DNA of 64,000 bases from Cylicocyclus nassatus (taxonomy: Eukaryota; Nematoda; Chromadorea; Rhabditida; Strongylidae), in the NCBI GenBank assembly GCA_958299035.1, contig CATQJL010000112.1:1720123-1784122 (forward strand). Direction: 5' to 3'. The translations under genes were made by a program, and so were the position numbers. Under the pieces are notes generated by a model. That model was not told the DNA's origin. It saw only the letters and a list, made by a program, of their open reading frames with translations, and did no database searches. How positions within the stretch are numbered: the stretch's first letter is position 1; each line of letters starts with the position of its first letter. This document shows, one piece after another, positions 20,492 through 32,792 of the stretch.

Positions 20492-23400
20492 CTACCTATG
20501 GGTAGCGATATGTACGGTAGTCGTCGGTGTCAACCCGCCACGATTCAAAGCTCCACATTGACACAAGTATGACAAATGCGAATCGGGTTGTAATTGATGC
20601 TCCATGAAATCCTCAGCAATCAACTGCAGTTCGCGATTGAGGGTCACGCTGCAAAAGAATGCCCCAACTTTTGGATGAAGAGCGAATGAAAGGATGAACA
20701 TACCTCGTTGTGATACTGACTCTCGCGCTCATCTCAGGTTCTACACCTCTCGATCTTAGCGCGACTTCAGCCACATTATGTGCGGATTTCGACTGTGCCG
20801 GCGGTAACAACTGAAAAAATTGCGCATGGTGCAGAACCTTCAATAAATCTCAGCAATGATTGAGATCAAACAGATCAAGGAACGATACGGCGATAGGCAG
20901 CGTTTTCAGGGATTATGCATCTTTAGCACATGCTGTTGCTAATGGCGGTTCCAGGATTTCCGTCCAAAATTTTTCTACTAAGTCAGCGCGGCTTTCACTA
21001 ATATCGAAAATTAATTGGAATGATTCTAAGATCTTTAGAGGGCCTTAAAAAACTTAGAAATTTAGTGGACGTAGCGGCAGCGACGCCGCGAAAAAAGAAT
21101 TTTACGAGGCTAATTTGGGTTTTTTGAAATTACATCTTTATAACCTCGCCCTTGGTTCATCACTCGCTACTACAAATCGCGAGGGGATCAGAAGTCCACT
21201 ATCACTGCTGTCGGCAGTATTGTTCCTCCAGTTAAATTCATGCAAATATGCTCTACCTGGTTCAGTGATACGCGACCCACTAATCGCACTCTATCTCTTC
21301 GTTGCAAAAACATTCTATCAAACACTTCCAGTTCTACGAGAAGATCCTGAAAAATAAGCATAGACGCTATAAGAATCTAAAACGAAAAAAAATCTTCAAA
21401 CTTTGGCTTGTCTCCTTTCAAAGGGAAATTTTACGATAGACGTCGAAGTTGAAGCCTCTGTGGGTTGCCATATTAATGAGAAACCTGCCTTTGTCACCTA
21501 AATACGTGAAACTTAATGACCGAACATATACAGCTTTGATACAAATTGGAAACTAAACCCCAAAAAATTCTACGTTCATGCAGCAATTTACCTGTTTTTG
21601 TGAGAGATCAGCATTGAATGTCGTCACTTTTTTGTTGCCATAGCTTAGCTTTAACCTGCGATAATAATAACAGAGAAATCATGCGGTGCTTCGAGCATCA
21701 TCCACGCGCTCACCTTAGTTGCTCTCGTTGAACCGGTATATCTTTCAAAGCTATAGATGGCACATGTACATCTCCATAAGCAATGTTAGACAGATCCTGA
21801 GTTTCGAAGCCAAGAAAAGCAGGCGCATTATGACCTCTGCAAAGCATTTGCTTCACTTGTACTTGTAAAGAGAGCTTGCCAACAACAGAAAAAATCTTTA
21901 AGCTGTTGTTCAATATCTTGGGACCTGAGCTGTATAATTTCCAGAGCGTTAGGTTGGCATGAAGGTTCTGTCGCAATTTTTCAAAAAATCATAACTTTTG
22001 ATTTTTTCGACCGAGCCTATCTTCACTTTTATTCCAAGAGTAAATCATGCTCTTTATGACTGTAGTCGAGTAGTTTTCTATTGAGCGTACACTGCATATG
22101 TAGAAGATAGAAGAAATCAACAGAAATTTTGATTTTTCTGTGTTTGGCGGTAAAAAATCTGATTATAATAAAAAATGGAGCAGTCAGCGTTACAGCTTCG
22201 TTATTCGCTCTTTCAAAATGAGCAAAATTTGTGCTAATTGAGCATTTCTATAAGATGTTATGATTTTCAAAAAAAAATGCCAAAAAATCAAATGCTGTTT
22301 CGTACTGCTCGCTCAAAAATCATAACTGTTCAGAGAGTCGTTCAATCAGTAAAAGCATTCCTCCTCTAGAAAGAGCAAATAACAGATCCTATAATACCAA
22401 CTGTACCTCCTATTTCCATCGCAAATTTCAGATTTTTTACGACCAAATAAAAAAATCAAGCTTTGAAAAAAAAACTTTACACAGCCAAGAACTTCAGTAA
22501 GTGATTTCTCCCCAGATCTCTAGCTTCTGTACATCAAGATAGCACCTATTGCTTACGAAGTCGTCGTTTAAGTTCTAGTCTGTCAGCCCCGATCTCTTCT
22601 TGATAAGCGCACCATGTACAAGCGAATATTTTTCACAGCTTTTAGCGCAATAAATGTTTCACCTGAACATGCATCCCCTTCTCCAGAATGGCTCTTCAAA
22701 GTGTGTTGTCCAGAGCTTCTTCGTTAATGCTTCACCTTTCAGTAGTTTGCTACCCTTTGTCCGGTCATTCACTGTATCGTCATGTTTCAGCAGGGAACCG
22801 AATATGGCAGTGCAATCCCGCAAATAAGCGTGAGGATGGGCCTAAATTATCAGTTTTTTTACAGGAGAATTTATAAGCACTTGAAAGCCTATTCCACCTC
22901 CACTACCCCCGACCTACGCGCAACTCCACCAAATTTATGTCGTCATACAAATCTAATCTAACAAAGTGCCAAAGAGTGAGTTACTCCGCTCGAACATATT
23001 ACATTATTAGAGCATGGAATGTCATTTGGCGAGTGTCATATTACCTAGCAAGTACATGTCGATGCCAAAATGAGATGACGAACAGAGAGTGGAGAGGAGT
23101 CTCAATAAATTTTTTTTTTGAGAAAGAACTTTGTGACAGTATAATGGTTATTACCAGGGCTCGGCACAGGTAGCTTACAAGGCATACCGTTTTGGAATAA
23201 AAAGCAAAGGGGATATCGTTTAAGCGGAAACCCCCCCCCCCCCTCCCACCTCCCAATCACCACACACACAATCGCCTTCTTCCTTTAGGTCACTCATCTT
23301 CTATAAAGGACGCAAATTGTCATTCCTGCCTTATCGATCCCATTCCTGCAAAAACCAAAAATCTTCTGTTTCAACTTCGCCGGGTAAGCGCGCGAATTCA

Positions 23401-26400
23401 AACTTGCCCCGAAATAAACAAAATACTTGTTTACAGCGAAGAGAAACTAAAATGATACCAAAATTGGTGTGTAGATGGGCAGTAGGGAGTTAGGACTATG
23501 TGCAAAAAATTATGAAAAAATTATGTGAACCGAAGGCGTGGCAAACTCTTATCGGAGTTAGGTGACTTTACAGCCACCTGGACAGCCACGTGAGGTGGCT
23601 GTAAAAAGAAAAAGTCATGAATTTCCCTTCCTTCACATAATTTTTCATATGTTTGACATGAAAACATTCTACACCAAAAATCCTACAACCGAGTTTTTGG
23701 ATCTCCCTAAACCCCCTCTTCTCCGCATAGTTACAGCGCTCCAAATATTTTGTATGGTGCGGCAAGTCTGCTCCAAGCGCGTAAGGGTGCGCGCTGGACA
23801 CTGCATGCCGCCAATTCGGTGGATACGGGCATTTTCAGTTCTTTTCGTCCGTCAAATGTTTTTTTATGGTTTGTTCCATAATTTCTCGTTATTTGTTTTA
23901 ATCCATTCATTTTCGCGGCATAGGTGATGTCCTTGTGGCGAAGTCTACGCGGGCTTCGTTTTTGAAAAACTAAAAAAGCCACTTCATGCCGAGCCCTGGT
24001 TATTACCCCAGACTGCTTTGAGATTCAGGATTACGGCAGTATTCAAACTTTACGTAAACACAAGATAGAACTTTTCTATGATTAGATCACTACATAAACT
24101 CGGTTAGAAATCATGAAAAAATATGACATTGATTACGAACATCAAAATAGTGTTCTTCTAATCACCTGGATTTCAAAATGTCTACAAAAACCTAAAGCAG
24201 ATTCTGTCAATAAACGCAACACTTCCCGCAATGAAAAAAATTAGTTTGTTCCCGAAGTGACGAAATCTTGAAAAAAGAAAGAATACGCTTACCTGATGTG
24301 TATGCCAAACAACGTCGAAATCATAACAAGGCGTCAAAAACTGGTCCGAATACGTTTGCTTTAGCAGAAGAAATTGTATATATCGCTTAACCGCTTCCGT
24401 GAGAAATTTTGTCGAAGTATAGTGAGGCAATGAGATCTGAATCAATTCTTTGATCATCAACTTGACGAAGTCGCCAAAACAGGGAGCTATCAAATCTCCC
24501 CGGCATTTGTTCTCAAGTAATAGCTAATTTAGATTTTCAGTTTGTTTACCCCACCCATCACCTGACACAAAGCTATTTGCGCTATGCTTTGATCCCAGAG
24601 AGCTATCTCCAATGATTGCTCTGTTTACGTCAACGAAGAACATCTGCAGAAAAAACATATCTCAACCATGCGGTTTGGTAAATAAAGGCATATTCTAGAT
24701 CCAAAAGAGAGTATTATTATCACAGCTGCTTCACACCAGTAAAAAATGCCCTTATTCTCTTCTATGCTAAAGCAGCAAAGAAGAGCAAGACGCATTTTTT
24801 AGATGATCGAAAACGCTAGTAGAAAGATGTTGCTTTGAAACAATGCTTCAGAGAACCTTCTGACAGCTGCTCCAACAAAATAGGACATACTATGTGAGTG
24901 ATAAACCAAAAGAAGACGATCCCCACCTTACAACAATTGTTCCACATAACACGCTACGAATGTCAAGAATGTGATTGCTTCACTCAGATCAGATCCAGTT
25001 ACATGAACAACTGTCCTATCCGCAAACGTCTGGTGGAAACGGCTGCAGGTACTACCATACAATCGCACAAATGAAGGCGTGAAGTCATACTGGGTGCCCC
25101 GATTTTCGTTTAAACCTTTTGAAACCTGGATACTATTCGAGCTTAGCATTCACAACCCGAGCAGATAGTCCAACTTAGTTTGATTTTTTGCACTTTCATA
25201 GATCTCTCCAAACTTTCGCCAACTCCCTCGATGAATCTAGGGATGAAAAGCGTCCAAATGCAAAAATGAGCTTTCAAGGCCTATGTGCGTCTTAATTAGT
25301 CTTGAATGCCCTCTTCTCAGGCATTTGATTGTTCTCCAATGCACGACCTCCATGAGTGAACGAAAATTCAATTCCAAATCAGCAAAGTGCAACTAGCACC
25401 GCCCATTCAAGACTTACGATGCACTGGATAAATTATAGAAATGGGACGAAACCGTCAGAAGAAGCTCATGAGTTCGGACTGAAACCGATTGTTTTGTCAG
25501 CAAATTTCGAGCTTTTTCCGAGATTTTGGAGATTTTATGTACTACCTTGACTTATTAAATTCTCATTTCAACGATCCAATCCACCTAAGCATAAGCGAGG
25601 AATGCGAGCAGCTTCATTAATTTCCGGATAGATTCATCTAGATTAATCAGCGTTCAATTGCCAGGTAAAAAAAGATAAACAAAAAAAGCAAAAGTAGTCG
25701 CACGATACTACTGCAAAAGAGGAGAAGAGAATTGCAAATATGAGCATGATTGACCTACCTGATAATTGAAGTTCCGTTGCCGTTGTACAGCTGCTGCAAT
25801 ATCATAACCGCATGTAGACTTGTATGGAGTGGAGCTGGAGGCAGTCGAAGCGAGAAAGTCGTACGGTTCCGGGCTACAGTACGTGTCCCAAGTGCGCACA
25901 GAAGATTCATACCTGGAATGATGTACTAGTAAAAATCTCTTCTATCGAGTAACCCAAGAAATTAGCAACTCAAACGATTGAGGTTACCTTTTCTGAATCT
26001 CATCCGATGACAACAACTTGTGGTCGATCACCTTTCCGCATAACTTCTCACAATCCTGAAGTATGCCAAAGATCATTCTCAGTGCTCATCCCTAGCGGTG
26101 GGAAGAAGCGTGAATTCTCGGGTGTGTGTTCGAAAATGCCAGTAATCCATCACTTAGCCGCCGATCCGTCAGACACCGCTGCTGGCTAACTTTGAGCTGT
26201 TTTCATTGATACTGCTGGGCTTTTGTTATTATTGCTGATGGATGGGAAACATTCAAATGCTTATTACTCCGAGCTTCCAAAAATTACATGGCATTTGTTA
26301 CAAAGTCATCTACAAAAATCAGTGATCAGCGAACTTTAACGGTGTTTTCGCCATATGGCACATTTCTCAACAAAGCCCGGGATCTCAGACCACTTCTCTT

Positions 26401-29400
26401 TGGAACTGTCTATGAGGAGCTGGTACAAATGGCTCTCCAATAAAAAGATCTTTATCGGGAGAACTCAGCTTCCACCTTTGGGCTCGTTGACACCCAAATA
26501 ACGAGACCTCATAATTTTATAGTAAACAAGGTTCAGAGTCTATCCTTCTTGTAGTATATGTGATTGTTTTCCTGTAGCTTCGCAGCCCCTAAATATACCT
26601 GCAGTCCTAAAGTCTAAGCCTCTTCCCCTTCTCTTTCCTATGCCCTTATCTCTAGCTCTCTGTGATTGAGGCTGGTTGACTTCTCATGTTTTTTTCTGGG
26701 TTTCTTTGTCTATTTTTTTTGGCGCATCACAAGTGTCTTGGAAATAAAAAATAATGAAATGAAATAAAAACAAAACCCGCTACGCCCTACCCTGTATTGT
26801 CATTTTGCTCCTTTGTCTTATCTTCAACTCGTTTGTTGCCCTCTCCCCTTCTTCCCTTCCCTCCCGCTCCCTTTTCCCTAGCCTGCTGCCACTCTTCTGC
26901 GGCTGCACTCCCATAATAGCTCGATAGAGCGCTGCTCAACATTTGTTCCAGTGCACTCCCGTTATATCGCCGATTCCTTGAATTATGAGAATGCTTTCGA
27001 GTGGGAGAGCAAACATCTTTGGGATGAACGATCGAGAAAAAAATCATCAGCTTCACTAAACGAAACTCAATGTGCGAAAAAACCTTGCTTAGAATAGTCA
27101 GGTGGTCTCCGCTCTACTCCTAATCTCTACACTTCAAGTATAGGACCGCAGAATTCCCAGTGAATTTAAGTGCAGCGAATGGCTACAAAACGCTGTTAGC
27201 TGAAGCACTTTTACGAAAATATGCCAATGAAAGCTTAAACTATGGTCGACAGAGAAAACGAATGGAGGAGTCTTACAATGAAAACAATAACAGGAGAACT
27301 AATGAGTTTTGAGCCAGAATGCAACCTTTAATGCTTTCAAAACAAGGAAAACTACCATCACCACGCAAAATGACTGCGTTCGGGGGGAATCGAACCCCCG
27401 TCGAATGCTTGGAAGGCATCCATGCTAACCATTACACCACGAACGCTCACATGCACTAGTGCTTGGGAACCGTTGATATCTGGGAATAAATCATCGAACG
27501 ACTTCTTGAGCACTAGTACAAAAGAGAAGAACGTTCAGTTAAGAAGTCTGATAATAATTGATATATACCGGGCAACTGATGATCAAAAATCAATAGAACA
27601 ATACGCGATTTCAGAGAAGAGAAATTGCAACGTGCTCTTCTAGTAGGACTGTAACAAGAGACAGAGATGCCCAAATCTTCGGAAACAACCAAAGCGTAGA
27701 TACAACCGTGTAGTCATTCAACAACATTTTTATCTGCTCAAAAAAAAACCGGTCACTCCGATCCAGTCTCCCCTCAATTGCCGAAAATGTCGACTAAAAC
27801 AATTTTATCAAAAAACTGCCAACTATCACTTTTTGTTTTTATCTGCGACCAAAATTCTTCATCCTCTCGGATAATGAGTAGAAAAATCGCAGAAAGCTTT
27901 TTTGAATGGCTTGTAGCAAACTAAATGACTCTGCAGCACGGCAGCGCAAATTTGGGCAGCAGCTAAAAAAGTCTAACAAAATTCTTTGTTATGTGATTCG
28001 AAACAAAAAAAAGAAGCAGTAAGATACGACGCATCGCTGATAGAAAGGAATATAAAAACAAGGAAGTTTTTCTACCAAACAGGATAGTGATAGAAACAAG
28101 TACAACGTGCAACAAGCTCTTTTGTTGAGTAAATGCCAAAATCGCCCCTCAGTTGGTAATTTCTCTAATCTCATCCACAAATCACCATAACCATAAGTGC
28201 GCCAGAATCATTGACGCCAACTTTGCGGCGATGTTACGATAAAACCACAGCAGATATGAACTCAAATTTATTTTTTAGAAAACGATGATCGTGGTCTACA
28301 ACAGGTACTTTTGATTCGAGATGGTCAGTGTTTGAGAATGTTAGGATCAAAACAGACTAATGATCTTGGATGGAGCAAAAGTAAAATTTTCTTATGTTCT
28401 TTTTTGATTTGCTGCTGAGTGATTTGCTTTGTACTGAGGGGGTAGAATGAAATTCATCCTCCCATAAAGCAAACTAGCTATAAGTGCGTTTCTATGAGAT
28501 ATACAAACTTATTTGTCAACGATACCCCGCAGCAGCAATTTCGTGTTTACAAAAAAAAACTCTGGAACCTAAGGAGTGCAAAATTCCAGGAACGTACATA
28601 AAGAATGTGTTTAATCAAAAATGATTTGTGAGTGGTTTTGGTTGTGGTTTTGATCTTGTGTTGAAATTTCACAGCAAGTTTTTCGGAGAGCAAAATCGTA
28701 GTGTTCTCCTAGTAAGCATGACCTTGATATTTTCAATATTTAAGCGACCTAAAAATTTCCCTGCCTAGTGAGGTTAAACCAGAATGCTATCACTCCTGCG
28801 GCAAATGATGACAACAACTAAAAAGTTTTTTGGAGATACTCCATATAATTCTGAGGCTGTTGTGCTTGGTAGAGCGTACAATTCATCCATCAAAAGATTT
28901 TTGAAAAAAAACGGACAGAATCCGCTTTTTATTGAGTTAAGATAGTGAGGTTTCGAAAAAACAAATTCAAACTTAATTTCTTGTCAAGCCCAAATCAAAC
29001 TCCTTGGCATTCAAGGACATCCTCGCCACTTACGTTAAAGCGCTCTGTAGGTGGACAATGAGAACACGCCTTAATCTAGCATACTCATAATAAATGGGTA
29101 AAGGAACGCAGTATATGAGCGCCACGAAACCATTTGATCTCTAATGCTCACTGCCCCCTCCCTTTCCATCTTCTTCCCAAGCCATTCCTCTTTCTCTCGC
29201 TGACCAAATCCAACAAATCGTGACTTCCCGCAGACAACTTCGTTTTCGCTCGTTCATAACTTCGGCGCCCACTTGCCTCTATCCTAATTCAGACACCTCC
29301 CGGCCAACATCCCACGCTGGCGCTCCGCGCCAGTAATTCCGTTAGTCCATGCTGCAGTCAAATGAAAGTTTAGTCGAATGCTCACTTCAAGTCGTCTTCC

Positions 29401-32400
29401 TAAGACGATTTAGGGAGAACACAGACTGCAAAAAAATCACATATACGATCTTAACACGAAGCGCACGAATGGCGCTACTCAAGTCTATCAATTTATGCGA
29501 GCGCAACCAAGATATTTCCAGCAGTTTGATGCAAAACGCAGAACACACTAATAAGGGTGAGAAATCAGTTCGACACTGAAAGGTTTCTTTATCTCTCTTT
29601 CAACTTTAGCTTGTCTCATAAACATGGCACCGAAAAATGACTTTGATGGACTTTCAACCAGGACATCCTCTAGAGTAACATGCCACCAATCGACCGACAT
29701 AACTCAATATACCCAACACCAAACGACCGCATTTCGAGTGTAAAAACGAGCACAGCGAACGGGACGTCGTACACGGATAGCACCGGCATTATTTTCTGCT
29801 TTTTCGATGAGGAAGGAGGGTGGCATCATAAAAATAGATGGCAATCACTCTAGCAGAAGGAATACGAATGCAGAAAAAACTTGGAAGGAAAAACGTAGTT
29901 CAAGAAACGCGTTTTTTATTGCCAGATGGGCATAATTTGACGTATAATTACAGTTTAATAACGCAAAAAGATTTCTAGACATCTGTAGAAATTAGCAAGC
30001 ATTGCCACGGCTAGAGATTGTATCTTGAGAAGATTTAAAACATGAATGTTGGAGGTCAAAAACTCGCGAACATGCAAGTGATCGTAATATATGGATATTT
30101 CGATCAACTATTCACAAAAGCCGAGATAACTTCAGATAGCACGCTAGAGCACTTTGTCTGGTATTTTTCACATAGCTTTAAATTAGGCTGCTGGTGACTT
30201 CTGGAGAAATTGCGCCTCTTGACCATCTCCCAGGAGAAACTATGTCGATGTATATTCAAGCATAAAGATTGAGAATTTCATAATAGCAGTAAGAATCAGC
30301 AGCTTCACATCCACGCCCTGCATCTTAGGCTGGATACATACTGATCCGTAAGTTCGGGAACAGCTCCAGCAGAGCAACAATTCGAGCGTTGTGCTGGAAC
30401 TGTACCGGAACTTACGGAGCAGTATACCAGCAGTGGCGTACCAAGGGGGGGGGGGAAGGGGCGGGGTGGAAGCGCCCCCCCCCCGAGAACGGGTCGCAAA
30501 ATTTTTGAAAGTTACATGAGTTATAAAATTGTGCAAATGACTTGTCTGCACTTGTAAATAATTAAAATAATTTTTAAAAATTTTTAAAAATTGATTTTCT
30601 TATATATAAAGCTGAATGTCTGTTTGTATGTCTGTCTGTATGTCTGTCTGTCTGTCTGTACGTATGTTCCGAATAGAAAATTCCATTTCTGAACCGATCC
30701 GGACCAAACTTGGCACACATACACTACGGGCCCCGGCGGGTGTCATAGGCTACTTTTCGTCATCGATCGATATCGATTTTATCGATTTTTATCGATTTTT
30801 TTGCTGAGTTCACCTACGGGGCTGGGAGTTGGCACAGGGGGGTAATCGAGCATGGGGATTCCGAATACAATATTGGTTTTCAGGATTATCGATTACTTTT
30901 ATCGATTTTATCGATTTTTTGCAAAGTTTGAGCTACGGGGCTGGGAGTTCGCATAGGGGGGTAATCGAGCATGGGGATTCCGAATACAATATTGGTTTTC
31001 GGGATTATCGATTACTTTTATCGATTTTATCGATTTTTTTGCAAAGTTTGAGCTAGGGGGCTGGGAGTTGGCACAGGGGGGTAATCGAGCATGCTGATCA
31101 TCCCCAAGGGGGGTGATCAGCATGCTATTACACCCCTGTGCCAAATTCCAGCCCCCTAGCTCGAATTTTCAAAAAATCGATAAAATCGATAAAAGTAATG
31201 GATGATCTTGAAAACTAATATTGTATTCGTAATCTGCATGCTCGATTACCCCCCTGTGCAAACTCCCAGCCCCGCAGGTCAAACTTTACAAAAAAATCGA
31301 TAAAACCGATAAAATTAATGGACGATCCTGAAAACTAATATTGTGTTCGTAATCAGCATGCTCGATTACCCCCTGTGCAAAATCCCAGCCTCGCATGTCA
31401 AAATTTACAAAAAATCGATAAGATCAATAAAAGTAATCGATAATTCTGGAAACTAATATTGTATTCGGAATCCCCATGCTCACTTCCCCCCCTGTGCCAA
31501 CTCCTAGCCCTGTAGGTGAATTCTGCAAAAAAATCGATAAAAATCGGTAAAATCGACATCGATCGATAACGAAAAGTGGACTATGACACCCGCCGGGGCC
31601 CGAAGTGTATGTGTGCCAAGTTTGGTCCGGATACGGCGGAGCCGGGTAAGCCAGCTAGTAGCCTTATAAAAAAAATTTTCGGGTCTGAAATTTTGGGGTT
31701 GTGGGCCCGCGAAAAATTTTTGAAGCATACCAAAAAATTTTTCTGGGTGCCCTTTTTATTCACAATAGCCCATCGGTAAACAACGCGGTGAAAAAAAACT
31801 CGATATTTTTCACATCTATAAAAAAAGGAGGCAGTGAGATAGAGAGGTGCCAAAACTTAGATTATGCGAAATAGGAGCAAATAAGCAGGGCACAATGGAA
31901 GTAGTGATTGATTCCCAACGAAAAAAGTGGACAAGTTTGAAAAAAGAGAAGGATACAAACATCACTGAGTACAAAAACACAAACCTCTTGATAATGAAGA
32001 GGGCTTAGCATGTGAGTGTGCCATACCCAGTGCACATCTAATGGAGGGATGACGTTCAAATCGGGATGAGCAGACTGTAACTTTCATAGTGATGTCTGTT
32101 GTACAATACAAAAATTATAGAACCACCTGCATGGGGAGCCAGCATGTCTCATACCGACGGATTGCTTGGTTCACAACGTCGGGTTCATACAACAAAGGAG
32201 CTTTACGGTCGATCATTCTCAAAAAATTTGCTTCGCGCTGAAAAAGCAGGTACGTACGGAGTAGAGTACGGAGTAGAGAGTAGAGTTCAGAGTACGCATC
32301 AACATGCTCTAGATAGTGAGGACTTTGATTATCTGGTGCAGAAACATAGTTTTTACAGGCTACAGGCAAGTTCTGATTATGTTAGAAGTGGTTAGTTTTT

Positions 32401-32792
32401 TCCCAAATTCTTACGATAATAAATCATTTTTTACCGTTCTTATCCTCATACAAAGAAAAAAATTTTTACTGTAATTATCCCCATAACAAAGAACAGCGAA
32501 AGTGGATGCCAAGCTAGGAAGGATTCGCTAGAGTGGCTCAAAATTCTGCTCACTGCATATTCGAAAAAAGAAGTGGCCAATGGGAAAACAGCAAACAAAC
32601 GGAATGACGAATCGAAAAAAATACAGCAAAACAGTCTAGTACTAATAACGAAAGTTACGTGGCTCTATCACTGGGCCAAAAAACTCTCACCTGGGATGCC
32701 ACCACCAAATCTATCGTGATTGCAGCTGCCATCTGTGTTGGAGTAGAACGCAGTGCGGCTGCGGCAGCCGCATACTCCGGTGGCTGTGACAT
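20492..32792 (-). CDS. DUF1399 / glycine-rich-domain (GRDP-like) protein, 12 exons, 493 aa
   Basis: Exons (minus): 32691-32792, 32127-32237, 31985-32074, 25988-26055, 25759-25912, 24293-24436, 22663-22841, 21714-21929, 21592-21655, 21257-21346, 20704-20810, 20492-20648; all junctions keep phase and total 1482 nt. Diagnostic blocks are IDLVVASQ-REANFLRMID, AIRRYETCWLPMQ, IPPLDVHWVWHTHMLSPLHY, GYDIAAAVQRQRNFNYQ, AVKRYIQFLLLKQTYSDQFL, PCYDFDVVWHTHQ and HPHAYLRDCTAIFGSLLKHDD, then TKKLWTTHFEEPFWRRGCMF. The twin WHTH motifs and the HDD..NDR stretch are the DUF1399 signature known from plant GRDP proteins. The C-terminal half (e.g. DLLVELEVFDRMFLQRRDRV) looks C2-like; that is inference. There is no signal peptide or membrane segment. 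Start chosen: first ATG, with SQPPEY and an Ala run. The stop could be bypassed into 20249-20449. The biochemical role is unknown to me. Confidence 0.85.
20940..21150. mobile_element. hAT family A remnant in GRDP intron 10
   Basis: ATGGCGGTTCCAGGATTTCC resembles the family A end. GTAGCGGCAGCGACG and TTTTACGAGGCTAATTTGGG match the interior of the copy at 3459-4076 (about 3607-3660). The right terminus is not recognisable, so this is a decayed fragment. Confidence 0.55.
23155..23998. mobile_element. hAT-type element, family B, long copy in GRDP intron 6
   Basis: 844 bp. The left end is CAGGGCTCGGCACAGGTAGC, the right end ACTTCATGCCGAGCCCTG, flanked by a perfect 8-bp duplication, GTTATTAC (23147-23154 and 23999-24006). 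It contains a C run and a 121-codon plus-strand frame (23562-23927) with no recognisable motif. At three times the length of the 278-bp copy, it may show the parent from which the shorter MITE was derived, or it may carry captured DNA. Confidence 0.9.
26060..27370. other. GRDP intron 3, proximal part
   Basis: Intronic. A minus-strand frame at about 27056-26787 is rich in Lys/Arg/Glu and Ser and is probably noise. Around 26700-26770 the plus strand ends in AATAAAAAATAATGAAATGA and AATAAAA, which could be the tail of an old retroposed copy. No other feature is recognised. Confidence 0.3.
27375..27446 (-). tRNA. tRNA-Gly (anticodon UCC)
   Basis: The minus strand folds as a complete cloverleaf: acceptor GCGTTCG paired with CGAACGC plus discriminator A, D-arm with GTGTAATGGTTAGCAT, anticodon loop CTTCCAA giving UCC, and T-arm GGGGG-TTCGATT-CCCCC. 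It is 72 nt with no intron, and the internal promoter boxes A and B look intact. It lies inside intron 3 of the GRDP-like gene on the same strand, so polymerase III and polymerase II units overlap here. Confidence 0.97.
27460..30340. other. GRDP intron 3, distal part, nothing recognised
   Basis: About 2.9 kb of intronic sequence without a splice-bounded coding segment or clear repeat ends. Short open frames occur on both strands without motifs. Confidence 0.35.
30346..30418. repeat. Inverted repeat
   Basis: TCCGTAAGTTCGGGAACAG and CTGTACCGGAACTTACGGA are complementary arms, with inner complementary halves AGCTCCAGCAGAGCAACA/TGTGCTGGA. It forms a near-palindrome of about 73 bp, adjacent to the family A element. 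Confidence 0.75.
30431..31752. mobile_element. hAT family A, copy 3, reversed and interrupted
   Basis: Starts CAGTGGCGTACC, then a G run, GGGTCGCAAAATTTTTGAAA and TTGTGCAAATGACTTGTCTG, which is the reverse complement of the right half of other family A copies. After the Helitron-like insertion (30598-31659) family A sequence resumes with TTTTGGGGTTGTGGGCCCGC. The opposite terminus is missing. It lies in GRDP intron 3. Confidence 0.75.
30598..31659. mobile_element. Helitron-like-ended foldback, family H, copy 3
   Basis: Starts TCTTATATATAAAGCTGAAT and ends GGGTAAGCCAGCTAGT. The left half carries three units around TTTTATCGATTTTTTGCAAA, the right half three units in inverse orientation, and the two meet at a palindromic centre (GCATGCTGATCATCCCCAAG mirrored near 31090-31125). 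No open frame for Rep or helicase. It splits the family A element at 30431-31752. Confidence 0.8.

Noticed and set aside
23562..23927. Independent gene in GRDP intron 6
   Set aside because: It lies wholly within a hAT-type element with exact borders and has no splice signals or motif; noted instead as part of the element.
24928..25149. Minus-strand open segment with acceptor and donor (VSKGLNENRGTQYDFTPSFV) as an extra GRDP exon
   Set aside because: It would end in phase 2, while the next exon needs phase 0. DUF1399 order runs directly from RNFNYQ to ISLPHY, so it interrupts the domain.
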